Counted from the first letter of the stretch, positions 50,046 through 61,133 are shown. The stretch: 64,000 nucleotides of DNA from Corallium rubrum (GCA_964035015.1 CAXIUP010000120.1:62001-126000); one strand, 5' to 3'. Numbers and translations: made by a program. Notes: generated by a model not told the origin, from the letters alone.

Positions 50046-50590
50046 ATGTATTTTAACACCTTCTTTGCCGTATTAATATTACTACTCGTGGGCTCACTAA
50101 TAGCACATACAGAATCCAAAAGAACTGCGAGTTCACCCAAATATCTGTTCAGTTCGGAGTCAAATATCCCATATGGCATACCCGAAGGAGCTTTCGTTGT
50201 TTCTCAACATCAACAAGAACGTCCTGGCAGTTCAAACGAGGAAGAAAATGAAGGCCATTTGAGATTCAGACGTCGAAGTGAGCCGCGGCTCTCCACCCCT
50301 CCTCCACCTACTGTAATTCCTTCCCAAGAACTGCTCATTCGATGGACCGAAGACGAAGGATTTACTTCGACTGGCTCGATTGTAGCTTCGTGTCGAAAAT
50401 CGGAAAACGGGGTCGACAGACCTCCTTTGATATTCGTCTCCTGCGATTGCGGTTCGAGTTGGAGTAACGTTACGGACGAATTTGTTACGGAAAAGGGCAA
50501 TACTTTTTGGTTGAAGGCCTACTACAACGTGCCAAAGAAACTGAATTTTATTTTGGCGATTAAGTCTACCGATTATTGTTATCAACGGCA
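50046..50590 (+). pseudogene. VPS10/sortilin-like N-terminal fragment (captured host sequence)
   Basis: ATG at 50046 begins 'MYFNTFFAVLILLLVGSLIA', a clear signal peptide. Then comes a propeptide-like region, a furin-type site 'RFRRRSEPR', and a segment like the start of a VPS10 ten-bladed propeller ('LIFVSCDCGSSWSNVTDEF', the BNR/Asp-box-like turn, followed by 'VPKKLNFILAI'). Layout matches sortilin-family precursors: signal peptide, propeptide, furin site, VPS10. The frame is open but the segment stops about 180 codons in, where LINE sequence begins in another frame. No introns are visible, consistent with an mRNA copy. Identity is by pattern only. Confidence 0.4.
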
Positions 50591-53170
50591 ACGCCAAATG
50601 ATACGGGTTCATTTCTTACGACATTTTCATTATTGTTAAACTCCATACACTTGTATTCTTATTCTGGAGTATTTATTACTGGTGATTTTAATTATCCAAA
50701 ACTTGAATGGCTTGAGGGTTCAGGTTTTTCAAGCAGTAGCGAAAATGAGGAACACCAATTTGCCAATATCTTATTGGACAAATGTTTTCTCCAGATGGTT
50801 GATACTCCAACTCGGGGTGAAAATCTTTTGGATTTGGTCTGTGTAAATTCTCCCGAACTATTGACTTATATTGAGACTGGGATTGAAGTTTCAAACGTTG
50901 GTCTTACTTCAGATCATTACCCAATATTATTTAATATAAACACTCTCCTCAAATTTGACAAGACTGTCAGAAGTAAATATAATTTTGGAAAAGCAGATTT
51001 TGCCTCATTAAATAAGACTCTATTTCTGCTGCCGTTAAGTAGTGGAATAGAAAACATTACAGACCAAAAGGAATTAGATGCACAGTGGGAAATATGGACT
51101 GATATGGTTCTTGGAGCTGTTCAAGTAAATATTCCTAAGATTAAAATTCTAAATTCAAACAAACCGCCTTGGATAAAGAATGATTTACTTCATGCTATTA
51201 AGCGAAAGAGAACATTATGGCGTAAATTTAGAAGAAGTAAAGATCCCAAACTATTCGAAAAGTTCCGAAAGGAAAGGCAGAGAATAAAAAATTGGGTCCG
51301 AGCAGAAAGAAAATCATATCTTACTCAAATTGCAAATGAGATAAATTCAAATCCTAAGAGATTTTGGTCGTTTTTCTCCTTCAAGAACAAAAGAAAATCA
51401 ATTCCAGCTGCTGTTACCTATAAAAATGTCACTATAACGGAAAATAAATCCAAAGCTAAAGCTTTTAATCATTTTTTTCAATCTGTTTTTAAAGATCATT
51501 CTTGTTGTGAGGCTTCTGATGAACATTTCGATGAAATGACTACTGATTGTCTTGAGATTATACAAACTTCAGTTGACGAGATTATTAATTTATTGACTTC
51601 ACTTGATTGCAGTAAAGCGTCTGGACCAGATAATATTCCCACGAGAGTCCTTAAAGAATGTGCAACTTCATTAGCACCATCAATTACAGCATTTATAAAC
51701 TGTTCTTTACAAAACGGTTTATGTTTATCGGCGTGGAAAAAAGCAAACATCTCTCCCATTTATAAGAAAAACAAAAGAGAGGAAGTTGTTAATTATCGTC
51801 AAATTTCCCTCTTACCAATTGTCTCAAAGATACAAGAAAAGTGTGTTGCCCTTCGTTTTATCCAACATATTTGTGATTTTATTCGGAGATCTCAACATGG
51901 CTTTCGGAAAGGGTTATCTTGTGTTACCCAATTGTTACAAGTTTTACATGAAATTGGTGCAACACTTGATAAGGGAGTGGAAACTGATGTGATTTACTTG
52001 GATTTTGCGAAAGCTTTTGACTCGGTATGCCATCAGCGTTTACTGATCAAGATTAAATCTTTTGGTATTCGCGGAGCGCTGTTAAAGTGGTTTGAAAATT
52101 ATTTATCTGGGAGAAAACAAAGGGTTGTTATAAATGGAGAAAATTCGCAGTGGGCTGATGTTATGTCAGGAGTACCCCAAGGCTCGATTCTTGGGCCGAT
52201 ATTGTTTATAGTGTATATAAACGACATGCCGGATGTTATAAATCATTGTAAATTAGTGATGTTTGCTGACGATTCAAAGTGTTTTAAAGCCGTTGGCAAA
52301 ATCAGCGACAGCGTTGCCCTACAGGACGATTTAAATGCCTTAACCAGTTGGTCGAAAACAAACGAACTATCTTTCCAGCCATCTAAATGTAAAAATCTTC
52401 GTGTTAGTCGAAAAAAGCGTAAATTAAACTGTACCTATAATGTTGATGGTGTGAATATCGATTTGGTAAATTCGGAGAAAGATCTTGGAGTTATGGTTAC
52501 AAGTGATCTTACGTGGAATGAACATATAAAGATGATACTGGCTAAAGCAAACAAAATGTTAGCTTTCCTAAAACGTAAATGTGCGAAGGATCTAAAACCA
52601 GATATACTTAAACTATTGTATATGTCACTGGTTAGATCAAACCTATCTTATTGTTCTCAAGTTTGGGCTCCTCAATCATCTATCAATCAGCTGATTCTGG
52701 TGGAAAGCATACAGCGACGAGCTACCAAATATATGTGTAAACGGTCGGAGCTTTCTTATAAAGAACGTTTAATTTATTTAAAGTTATTGCCTATAAATTA
52801 TTGGTTAGAATTCTTAGATCTTGTTTTTTTTTTTAAATGTAAATTAGGCCTAATTTTGATGAATTTAGATGATTACTTATATTATTGTAATACTCGTACT
52901 CGTCGAGGTAAAACTGGTTTAGCTTTAAACGTTAAACACTGTAAAACATCACTCTATCGTGATTCATACTTTAATAGAATAGTCCATTTGTGGAATGCTA
53001 TCCCCAGCACTATTCAAACTTGTGAGACAATTTCAAGTTTTAAAAAGCAACTTAAGGCTTTTTATGTTGAAAGACTAAATTCGTTATTTGATGGGGACAA
53101 TATTCGTACTTATAAACTTGTGTGTCCTAAATGTCGTCGTATAAATGTTATGTCTGTTTGTTCTTGTTAA
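50591..53170 (+). CDS. CR1/jockey-like LINE ORF2, 5'-truncated but open
   Basis: Open for about 860 codons; no real ATG start because the front is missing. It begins inside the APE endonuclease ('GVFITGDFNYPKLEW', 'SDHYPILF' near 50920), then RT with 'GPDNIPTRVLKE', 'YRQISLLPIVSK', 'YLDFAKAFDSV', 'SGVPQGSILGPILF' and the catalytic 'FADD' (about 52260). The C-terminal region has 'NLSYCSQVWAPQ'. Followed by a short 3' UTR and poly-A (53310-53352). Motif wording fits the CR1/jockey group. Confidence 0.85.
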   Translation, partial: TPNDTGSFLTTFSLLLNSIHLYSYSGVFITGDFNYPKLEWLEGSGFSSSSENEEHQFANILLDKCFLQMVDTPTRGENLLDLVCVNSPELLTYIETGIEVSNVGLTSDHYPILFNINTLLKFDKTVRSKYNFGKADFASLNKTLFLLPLSSGIENITDQKELDAQWEIWTDMVLGAVQVNIPKIKILNSNKPPWIKNDLLHAIKRKRTLWRKFRRSKDPKLFEKFRKERQRIKNWVRAERKSYLTQIANEINSNPKRFWSFFSFKNKRKSIPAAVTYKNVTITENKSKAKAFNHFFQSVFKDHSCCEASDEHFDEMTTDCLEIIQTSVDEIINLLTSLDCSKASGPDNIPTRVLKECATSLAPSITAFINCSLQNGLCLSAWKKANISPIYKKNKREEVVNYRQISLLPIVSKIQEKCVALRFIQHICDFIRRSQHGFRKGLSCVTQLLQVLHEIGATLDKGVETDVIYLDFAKAFDSVCHQRLLIKIKSFGIRGALLKWFENYLSGRKQRVVINGENSQWADVMSGVPQGSILGPILFIVYINDMPDVINHCKLVMFADDSKCFKAVGKISDSVALQDDLNALTSWSKTNELSFQPSKCKNLRVSRKKRKLNCTYNVDGVNIDLVNSEKDLGVMVTSDLTWNEHIKMILAKANKMLAFLKRKCAKDLKPDILKLLYMSLVRSNLSYCSQVWAPQSSINQLILVESIQRRATKYMCKRSELSYKERLIYLKLLPINYWLEFLDLVFFFKCKLGLILMNLDDYLYYCNTRTRRGKTGLALNVKHCKTSLYRDSYFNRIVHLWNAIPSTIQTCETISSFKKQLKAFYVERLNSLFDGDNIRTYKLVCPKCRRINVMSVCSC

Positions 53171-53315
53171 TTATACATTTTGTGTAATATAATGTCAATT
53201 ATTATCATGTATTAGGTTATTTTATTTTTATTTTGAGTGATGATTAGGTGTACTATCTAGTATGGGACCTCGTGTCCTTTTGTAGTTGCACCTGCCTCTT
53301 GGCAAATTTTTTAAA

Positions 53316-53317
<2 letters not shown>

Positions 53318-53352
<35 letters not shown>
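53318..53352 (+). repeat. Poly-A tail of the retrocopy
   Basis: About 33 A's with one T, at the 3' end of the LINE. Confidence 0.85.
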
Positions 53353-53353
<1 letters not shown>

Positions 53354-53746
53354 GAAGCTGGCTGAGATAGCCCGCGAGATATCCCTGCCAACCACACCAC
53401 ACCCCCCCCCCCCCCCGCTCGAAACGTATATAGACTTTTTTTTCTAGTCCCTCTGTTGCCTTTTCTTCTCAGTCTAGCAATATCATAAAATTGAAAAATT
53501 TCTATGGTCCAAACATTTAGTCTCCCATTGTAAATTGTTTTTTAATTTAGGGACAATCTTGGAAAAAATATTCGTAGACTTTTTGAAAACTATATGCAAA
53601 TTTAAGATTGCGTTATGAAAATATGCGTGTTCCTCGAAACTCATCCGCTTATTGCCCTAAAATTACCTCCCCTCCCCCCATATACACAATGTTGGTTAAG
53701 GTAAAGTCGATTTGTAAGTCATATCGTTTAAATACCAGCATTGTGT
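53353..53746 (+). repeat. Middle part of repeat unit B
   Basis: Homologous to 48603-48800 and 58940-59130 in its first half (C-run, 'GAAACGTATATAGA', 'CCCTCTGTTGCC') and to 57577-57765 in its second half. No gene. Confidence 0.7.
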
Positions 53747-56700
53747 AGGGTACCATGTAGCCCAGTACTACCTGTCGCATGGTCGGGTTGTCGGCGACTC
53801 AACCGGCACTCCCACCTGGGGGGTTGCCCCTGTGGTGAGGAGGGTGGATGGACACCCTGTCAGGACTAAAAACAAAACCTGATTTTAAGGACGGATGAAC
53901 TCTCATCGTGAGAGTCAACGGCCATCCATCAAAAATGGAGCTGGGGTCCCCACCAGGCATTCGAACTCAGCACAGCTGACTCTTATGGCAGTCCCTGCAC
54001 CCAGAATCTACCTCGGACGTATTGGCACCGCCTTTCCTCTGCTTCAGGCGGATTCTGGACGAGAGAAGCCCTTGATCAATGACAGGACCACCCAAGGTGC
54101 TTTAAAAGTCCTGGCTTAGACCATCCATCAGACAGTCTAACCATCAACCGCAGAGGAGCACTGCGGGCAAGTCTCACCTGCGAACCAAACCGGACTATGA
54201 TAGTTACCGGCTATAAGCCTAGGCCCATGGTGTTTAAGGGCTCAGCGCCAGGGATTATAGTCGACAGTGGGAGATGTTATTTAACGTCATAGTAAGCTAC
54301 CGCCCGCTTTAAGCCAGGCAGCCCCTGGTCAATAAGGTGCTACTCACACCAACACACTCCCAGTATGGGTGTATCTGGGAACCAAGTGTGTCTCAACAAC
54401 CCGCAACTTCAAAGTTTATATTCGCAACCTGGAATGTACGGACTATGACCACAGGAATGTCCCCCGAGCTTGAGCTAGACAACGCTGATCTTGAACCGAG
54501 AAAAACTGCCACCATCGACATGGAGCTTTTGAAGCGAAATGTTGACATCGCTGCCTTACAAGAAACAAGGCTCTCAGACGCTGGTACCATCAAGGAAGAG
54601 AATTACACCTTTTTCTGGTTTGGGAAACCAGCTGGAGAGCCACGGACCCATGGTACAGGCTTTGCGGTCAGAAACTACCACATCGGCAGTATCCAGACTC
54701 CAATGGCTGTCAATGAGAGACTATCCTCACTCAGACTGAACACCAGACTAGGGCAGATCCTAGTTATCTCTGCCTACGCTCCAACTCTGAACTATGCCGC
54801 GTCTGACAAAGACCTTTTCTACAACCAGCTAGAAGATCTACTCCGAACCTCAGCTGAGACCAACCGAATAGTTTTACTCGGTGACATGAATGCAAGAGTT
54901 GGCTCCGACTATAATAGCTGGCCCGACTGCATAGGCAAGTTTGGAGTTGGTAATATGAATGAAAATGGCCAACGACTACTCGAGCTCTGCTGCCGGCAAA
55001 ACTTGTGTATCACCAACACAATGTTCCCAGGAAAACCTCACCGAAAGCAGACCTGGTGTCACCCGCGATCCAAATCATGGCACCAGCTCGATTTCGTCTT
55101 AGTGAAACAGAGATACAAACAGGAAGTTCGAAACACCCGCACTTATCATAGCGCGGACTGTGACACGGATCATAGCCTGGTCTGTTCTACAATATCACTG
55201 CAGCCTAAGCCTTTCCACCGTCAAAAGAAGCAATCTGCCAAAATCGACATACAAAAAACCACCATGCCTGTTCTCAACGAGGCCTTCTGTGATTCGCTGG
55301 CCTCTGCTATGGATAGTTTACCCGCTGTAACCGACCCTGATGTATACTGGGGTTCATTGAGGAAGACTATTCGTGAAACAGCACTCGCAACATATGGCAA
55401 GAAAGTCAAACAAAATCCTGACTGGTACAATGCCTCACTCCCTATCATCCAACCAGTGCTGGAGGAAAAGAGGAAAGCTCTACTAAGATTGAAAGCTAGA
55501 CCAACCAGACAGGCTCGCATTGCCCACCGTTCAGCGAGAGCTAATGCCCAAAGAGTTCTTCGCGCCTGTGCTCGTAAGTACTGGGATTCTATCTGCCTGG
55601 ATATTGAGATGGCAAGGGACCGCGGTGACACCAGGGGGTTGTACGCGGGAATAAAGAAGGCCACAGGACCTACTGCTCAGACCTGTGGTGTACTCAAACA
55701 GAAGGATGGTACCGTGATCAAAGACAAATCTGAAAAACTGGGTCGCTGGGTTGAACACTTCAGTGAACTCTACACAGGGCAGAGTCAGGTCTCATCCGAC
55801 ATAATCGCCTCTCTCCCTAATGCACCACCAATGAATGACTTAGATTCAGAACCTGATCTCGAAGAAGTGACGGCTGCTATAAAACGAATGCCACATGGTA
55901 AGGCTGCCGGTGAAGATGCCATTCCTGCAGAGCTTCTGAAAGCTGGCATTGAACCCTTAGCTGAGAGACTACGCCACCTTGTTTCTCTCTGTTGGTCTGC
56001 CAGGAGAGTACCTCAGGAGTTCAAGAATGCGAAAATAACAACCTTGTACAAACAAAAAGGAGATCGAGGTGATTGTAATAATTACAGAGGTATCTCTCTC
56101 TTGAGTGTCACCGGGAAATTGCTAGCTCGACTGGTTCTTGCCCGATTACAAGTCCTTGCGGAAGAGATCTACCCAGAAGCTCAATGTGGCTTCAGAGCAG
56201 GTCGATCAACAACAGACATGATATTCTCTGTAAGACAATTGCAGGAAAAAGCTCGAGAACAACAACAGCCACTGCACATAGCTTTTGTGGATCTAACAAA
56301 GGCTTTTGACCTTGTCGATCGGCAGTCATTATTTGTTGTCCTACAGAAGGCAGGTTGCCCACCAACGCTACTATCCCTGATAAGATCCTTTCATGAGGGG
56401 ATGCAGGGTTGTGTCCAGTACGATGGCGACCTATCGAACACATTTCCGATCAATAGAGGAGTCAAACAGGGGTGCGTACTGGCGCCGACACTGTTTGGTA
56501 TATATTTCTCCTTTGTGTTTCAGAGAGCCTTCATAAATCTTCCTAACTCTACTGGAGTTTCACTTCTTACGAGAGATGACGGCAATTTCTTCAGTGTATC
56601 TCGCTTTAAAGCGAAAACCAGAGTGCAACACTTCATCACTAGAGAATTACTTTATGCTGACGATGCAGCACTATGTGCTAACAGTCCCAGACAACTTCAG

Positions 56701-57524
56701 GAGCTGCTTGATGGGTTCTCACAGTCCTGTGCCGACTTTGGATTAACTATCAGCCTGAAGAAGACCGTGACCCTATCAGCTGAGCCACATGACAATCACC
56801 AATTCACCATCAACGACACAACACTGGACCGAGTGAACAAGTTCACATACCTCGGCTCCACAATGACCTCCAATGCTACTCTTGACCAGGAAATCTCTGT
56901 TCGGCTTGGAAAAGCTGCGTCTACATTTGGGCGCCTCTCTAAGCGAGTATGGAACAACAAACAACTATCCATCTGCACCAAAGTTCGCGTCTATGATGCC
57001 TGTGTGCTTAGTGTATTGCTTTATGGTGCTGAAACCTGGCCGACATACAGAAGACAAGAAAGCAGACTGAGTGCATTCCACACAAGATGCCTCCGCTCCA
57101 TTCTGGGAGTCACCTGGAAGGACAAACTATCAAATGAGGAACTGTTCAAGATAACTAAGTCTCAGCCATTATCATCAAGGCTCAAGTTCATTCGTCTCCG
57201 CTGGGCAGGTCATATAACCCGTATGAAACCGCACCGACTCCCCCGCTCCATATTTTATGGAGCCCTTGAACAAGGAGACCGTCCAGTTGGACGTCCCAGA
57301 CTGCGTTTCAAGGATGTCCTGAAGAGAGACTTGATAGACTTCCAAATCCCCACCAGGTCATGGTCACAGTTGGCTAGCAACCGATCTGGCTGGAGGTCTA
57401 TGCTGCACGATGGAATGAGACACGACCACCAACAAACTGACAATAAGATGAGGAGAGGAAGACGTCTTTGATGGATTGGTCTAATTGTGACATTGTCGTT
57501 CGCGACAGACGTCTGCCAACAACA
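53747..57524 (+). mobile_element. Near-complete LINE inserted in repeat unit B
   Basis: About 590 bp of 5' region, a 1044-codon open frame and about 50 bp of 3' region. No poly-A is seen. The host sequence 'TTGTGTAGGG ... GGGGAAATAG', contiguous at 57763, is split around it. The apparent start codon at 54337 is GTG; the true start is unresolved. Confidence 0.7.
54337..57471 (+). CDS. LINE ORF: APE endonuclease and reverse transcriptase, open
   Basis: APE domain first: 'ATWNVRTM', 'IAALQETRLSD', 'LLGDMNARVGSD', 'QLDFVLV', 'DTDHSLV' (about residues 25-290). RT then has 'GKAAGEDAIPAELLK', 'NYRGISLLSVTGKLLA', 'FVDLTKAFDLVDR', 'GVKQGCVLAPTLF' and the catalytic 'YADDAA' (about 770). The C-terminal part has 'LYGAETW' and 'LRWAGHITRM'. 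It nicks target DNA and copies its RNA in place. Clade not assigned. No stop within the frame, so it may be recently active. Confidence 0.85.
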   Translation: MLLTPTHSQYGCIWEPSVSQQPATSKFIFATWNVRTMTTGMSPELELDNADLEPRKTATIDMELLKRNVDIAALQETRLSDAGTIKEENYTFFWFGKPAGEPRTHGTGFAVRNYHIGSIQTPMAVNERLSSLRLNTRLGQILVISAYAPTLNYAASDKDLFYNQLEDLLRTSAETNRIVLLGDMNARVGSDYNSWPDCIGKFGVGNMNENGQRLLELCCRQNLCITNTMFPGKPHRKQTWCHPRSKSWHQLDFVLVKQRYKQEVRNTRTYHSADCDTDHSLVCSTISLQPKPFHRQKKQSAKIDIQKTTMPVLNEAFCDSLASAMDSLPAVTDPDVYWGSLRKTIRETALATYGKKVKQNPDWYNASLPIIQPVLEEKRKALLRLKARPTRQARIAHRSARANAQRVLRACARKYWDSICLDIEMARDRGDTRGLYAGIKKATGPTAQTCGVLKQKDGTVIKDKSEKLGRWVEHFSELYTGQSQVSSDIIASLPNAPPMNDLDSEPDLEEVTAAIKRMPHGKAAGEDAIPAELLKAGIEPLAERLRHLVSLCWSARRVPQEFKNAKITTLYKQKGDRGDCNNYRGISLLSVTGKLLARLVLARLQVLAEEIYPEAQCGFRAGRSTTDMIFSVRQLQEKAREQQQPLHIAFVDLTKAFDLVDRQSLFVVLQKAGCPPTLLSLIRSFHEGMQGCVQYDGDLSNTFPINRGVKQGCVLAPTLFGIYFSFVFQRAFINLPNSTGVSLLTRDDGNFFSVSRFKAKTRVQHFITRELLYADDAALCANSPRQLQELLDGFSQSCADFGLTISLKKTVTLSAEPHDNHQFTINDTTLDRVNKFTYLGSTMTSNATLDQEISVRLGKAASTFGRLSKRVWNNKQLSICTKVRVYDACVLSVLLYGAETWPTYRRQESRLSAFHTRCLRSILGVTWKDKLSNEELFKITKSQPLSSRLKFIRLRWAGHITRMKPHRLPRSIFYGALEQGDRPVGRPRLRFKDVLKRDLIDFQIPTRSWSQLASNRSGWRSMLHDGMRHDHQQTDNKMRRGRRL

Positions 57525-58140
57525 GGGGGGAAATAGTGTAAAAATTCAAAAAGTCTACGAATTTTTTTCCAGGATTGAATCTTGGAAAAAATATTCGTAG
57601 ACTTTTTGAAAACTATATGCAAATTTAAGAATGCGTTATGAAAATATGCGTGTTCCTCCAAACTCCTCCGCTTATTGCCCTAAAATTGCCTCCCTCTACA
57701 CAATGTTGGTTAAGGTAAAGTCGATTTGTAAGTCATGTCATCTAAATACCAACCTTGTGTAGGGGGTAGGGGAGAAATAGCATAAAAATTCAAAAAGTCT
57801 ACGAATTTTTTTCCAGGATTGTCTGAAAAAAGAGGACACGTAATCATTTTCTGAGATTAATCGAATGAGAGTTTTCAATATACATTTTGACAAATACGCA
57901 GGACCGTATATCAGGAATATAGTTCAAGGCTTGATTATTTTTTTTGGGACGGGGGGGGGGGGGGGCTGGACAGTTTTGGATCTTGCTGGAGATGATCTGT
58001 TTTCAGGTGAAACGTATTTTATTCAGCTGGTTTAAGGTAATTTACTTGACCTGTCCAACTTTTAAAGTTTGACGTGGTTAACTCCGAACAGTATTTTGAT
58101 GGTAGTTATTCCACAATGATAGCATTTTTTTTCATTTTAG
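57525..58140 (+). repeat. Remaining part of repeat unit B with a local duplication
   Basis: 'ATTCAAAAAGTCTACGAATT' occurs at 57543 and 57786, bracketing a ~230-bp duplicated segment. Then G-run at 57951-57965 and the lead-in to the transposase exon, as in unit A. Confidence 0.65.
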
Positions 58141-58383
58141 ACGGCTAAAAACACTTGCCAAAAAGTATCTGTGGAACATTCTTCTCAAATAAGAGCTGCA
58201 TACCAGCTGTCATAAATTCGAGGGAAGACGCTTTTAAAAATGTGTCCCCAGTACCGTAAAGCTGCAATTTATAAGCACGCCAAGAAGCCACTATTTTGTG
58301 ACCCTGTTTTTGATAAGAGAAAGCAAAATAAACGGAGACCAACAAAATTATCCCTTCAAGACAAGAGAAGTATAGTGCGCTTG
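58141..58383 (+). pseudogene. Tc1/mariner-like transposase exon, copy 2
   Basis: Same acceptor, length and donor as 49124-49366 with several substitutions, but 'CTGTCATAA' introduces an in-frame stop where copy 1 reads 'CTGTCAAAA'. Confidence 0.5.
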
Positions 58384-58433
58384 GTAACAAGTCTCATTTG
58401 ACATTATTGAATATGGTTTCAATGTACATGTAC

Positions 58434-59205
58434 ACGCATTTGCCACAAAATGGGTGTTTTCCGCAACGAGGGTCTTTTTATTAACAATCTGGCTAAAATT
58501 GCAACATGTTACACCATGTTACACTACATGTTACACTACATGTTACACTAAAATTGCTATATCCTACTATAATTCTTTACATGTTACAACATGTTACACC
58601 TACTTCTTAAAATAAACCGTATATTTTCTTTAAAAAAGTAGGTGTAACATGTTGTAACATGTAAAGAATGATAATATAATCTAAAAATTGAACTGTAACT
58701 TGCAGTGTAACATAAAGTGTAACATAATGTAACATGCTGTAAGATGTAACATAAAGATATATTTCCATAGTGGTTGAAAACGTTTGCAAATTCGCTTTGC
58801 TGTCAGTGATCAGATAGCTCCTCCTTGGTTTAGATTTATCAAATTCATCCATTAAGCGAAGCCATAGCTAACTCGTAAGTAGCAGTTTTTAAATTTACCA
58901 CACAGAAGAATACGCATTACGCCATCTTCGTATCGAAGCTGGCTGAGATTGCCCGCGAGATATCCCTGCCAACCCCCCCCCCCCCCCCCGCCCGAAACGT
59001 ATATAGATTGTTTTTTCTAGTCCCTCTGTTGCCTTTTGTTCTCAGTCTAGCAATATCACAAAATTGAAAAATTTCTATGGTCCAAACATTTCGTCTCCCA
59101 TTGTGAATTGTTTTTTAATTTAGAGACACGTCTGAAAAAAGAGGACACGTAATCATTTTCTGAGATTAATCGAATGTGTAGATGATCTGTTTTCAGGTGA
59201 AACGT
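58434..59205 (+). repeat. Repeat unit C (partial)
   Basis: Starts like units A and B, contains the palindromic block and C-run, then breaks off at 'GGTGAAACGTA' (about 59205), after which the sequence turns into an inverted copy. Confidence 0.7.
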
Positions 59206-59895
59206 AAATAAGCGGATAAGTTTGGAGAAACACGCATATATTCATTACGCATTCTTAAATTTGCATATAGTTTTCAAAAAGTCTACGAATATTTTTTCCA
59301 AATTGTCTCTAAATTAAAAAACAATTTACAATGGGAGACTAAATGTTTGGACCATAGACAATTTTCAATTTTATGATATTGCTAGACTGAGAACAAAAGG
59401 CAACAGAGGGACTAGAAGAAACAATCTATATACGTTTCGGGCGGGGGGGGGGGTGTCAGGGATATCTCGCGGGCTATCTCAGCCAGCTTCGATACGAAGA
59501 TGGCGTAATGCGTATTCTTCTGTGTGGTAAATTTAAAAGCTGCTACTTACGCGTTAGCTATGGCTTCGCTAAATGGATGAATTTGATAAATCTAAACCAA
59601 GGAGGAGCTATCTGATCACTTACAGCAAAGCGAATTTGCAAACGTTTTCAACCACTGTGGAAATATATTTTTATGTTACATGTTACAGCATGTTACATCA
59701 TGTTACACTACATGTTACACTGCAAGTTACAGTTCAATTTTTAGATTATATTATCATTCTTTACATGTTACAACATGTTACACCTACTTTTTTAAAGAAA
59801 ATATACGGTTTCTTTTAAGAAGTAGGTGTAACATGTTGTAACATGTAAGCAATTATAGTAGGATATAGCAATTTTAGTGTAACATGTAGTGTATA
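59206..59895 (-). repeat. Inverted partial repeat unit D
   Basis: The reverse complement of 53353-53660-type and 49496-49930-type sequence in order (AGTCTACGAAT, CCATTGTAAATT equivalent, C-run as G-run, CTTCGATACGAAG, ACATGTTAC block). Forms a large inverted repeat with unit C. Confidence 0.75.
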
Positions 59896-61133
59896 ACAAG
59901 TAGTAATACCCCCCCATATGGCAACCAAAGGGATGCCGCCTCATTAAATATTCAACTTATTATTTATTCATTTTATAGCGTCGCGTTACGTCACTAAGTT
60001 CTAACCCTAGTCCCGGCACCCCCGTACCCCCGCTTTTAGCCAACCCCCCGGGATTTTTACTACGTCATTATTTCTCATGCTCCTTTGGGACATAATAACC
60101 CTAACTTTCCCCCCTAAACCCTAGCTGTTACTTAACCCCCCGTCGTAACCGATAGCTCTCCGACTGATTCCCGAAGTTACGTAAAAGGCACTCGACTTAT
60201 ATCCTTATATGTAATAGTAATCACCTTTTCATTTAAACACTTTACCCTACTTATAGCCAACACTTGTGGGACACGTAAACGCACAGAGCATGCGTACAGT
60301 AAACTTTAACAAAATAGACGTTCTTTTTCAAGGAACTAAAGAGAAATTGATAGAGGCACTTTATATTTTTTATCTGAAACCTTGTCTCGATGAGTATAGA
60401 GAGTTTTGAACCGTCTAAGTGTCTGAATTGGCAGAGCTCGTATAGACTTAGATTAATAGCATATAATGAATATTATAATAGAACCTAAATATTCAATCAT
60501 CCTAGAATCATTGCTAGCTAAACCCTTGTTTATAAGTGAAGAAATCGTAAGAAGATAGAATGAGCAGTCAATTTTAAAAAGCCATAAGAACGTTTTTAAG
60601 TGTCGATATATAAATGAAATATTATTTGGCTGCGGGACGGCTGAGTATCGACTTGAATTAATAGCAACATGAATATTATATTAGTTAGAACTTAAACGAC
60701 CATCTTTACCTATTTACTTGGAGATATGTGCCGAATTGTCGCTTATTTTGCTTTAGTTTATAAAGTAAACGATGCCTTGAATGAACAAACCGTTCGGCAA
60801 GCTGTTCGAAAGGCATTGAATCATTTTCTTCAGAGGGGTTTGCCAGAATATAAACTGTCAAGGGTTAAACGGCTGACTCGGCTATTTTATTAACGTCGTC
60901 AAGCATCTTGTTAATGTTGCTACGGCTGATATTTGCGTATTTATCCTCAGTGCACGTGCGGGAGACAAAAGAAAAGACTCATTAGGGGCAATTAAGAGGA
61001 TTAAGCGCTTGGGCAAGTCTAGTCGAGAAGGTCATTAGCGTGTATTTTGCATAAGACAGAATTCACAACAATCGGTTTAAAATATTTATTTAGGCTTTGG
61101 TTTAAAACAAATTACGGTTACATATAAAAAGTT
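59896..61133. other. Unassigned 1.2 kb, possible terminal region of the Polinton-like element
   Basis: Homology to unit D ends near 59890. GC-richer non-coding sequence with C-runs (59910-60130) follows, then AT-rich sequence with loosely repeated 'AATAGCA.. ATGAATATTATA' blocks (60455, 60660). No ORF. Could hold the terminal inverted repeat, but the other end is outside the window. Confidence 0.35.

Larger units (their letters stand above)
49934..53352 (+). mobile_element. Chimeric retrocopy: tRNA-like head, VPS10-like exon, truncated LINE, poly-A
   Basis: The repeat unit sequence 'CTTCGTATCGAAGCTGGCTGAG', seen whole at 58927 (written here only to show the host site in pieces: CTTCGTATCGAAG + CTGGCTGAG), is broken. 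The left part ends at about 49933 and the right part resumes after the poly-A run at 53353. GAAGC appears at both edges as a possible short target duplication. Between them lie three unrelated blocks in one orientation. A single poly-A tail suggests one retrotransposition event. Confidence 0.6.
49430..58433 (+). repeat. Repeat unit B, split by two retrotransposon insertions
   Basis: Starts like unit A (CATTTGCCACAAAATGG). Interrupted at about 49934-53352 by the chimeric retrocopy and at about 53747-57524 by a LINE. The remaining parts run in the order of unit A: palindromic block, link with 'CTTCGTATCGAAG', C-run, 'ATTCGTAGACTTTTTGAAAA', G-run, transposase exon. A ~230-bp subsegment (57535-57765 and 57770-57825) is duplicated. 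Removing insertions leaves about 1.8 kb. Confidence 0.65.

Noticed and set aside
59573..59818. 81-codon ORF repeated at 49602, 58607 and 59573
   Set aside because: It is the ACATGTTAC palindromic block read in frame; conserved only as repeated DNA and without protein features.
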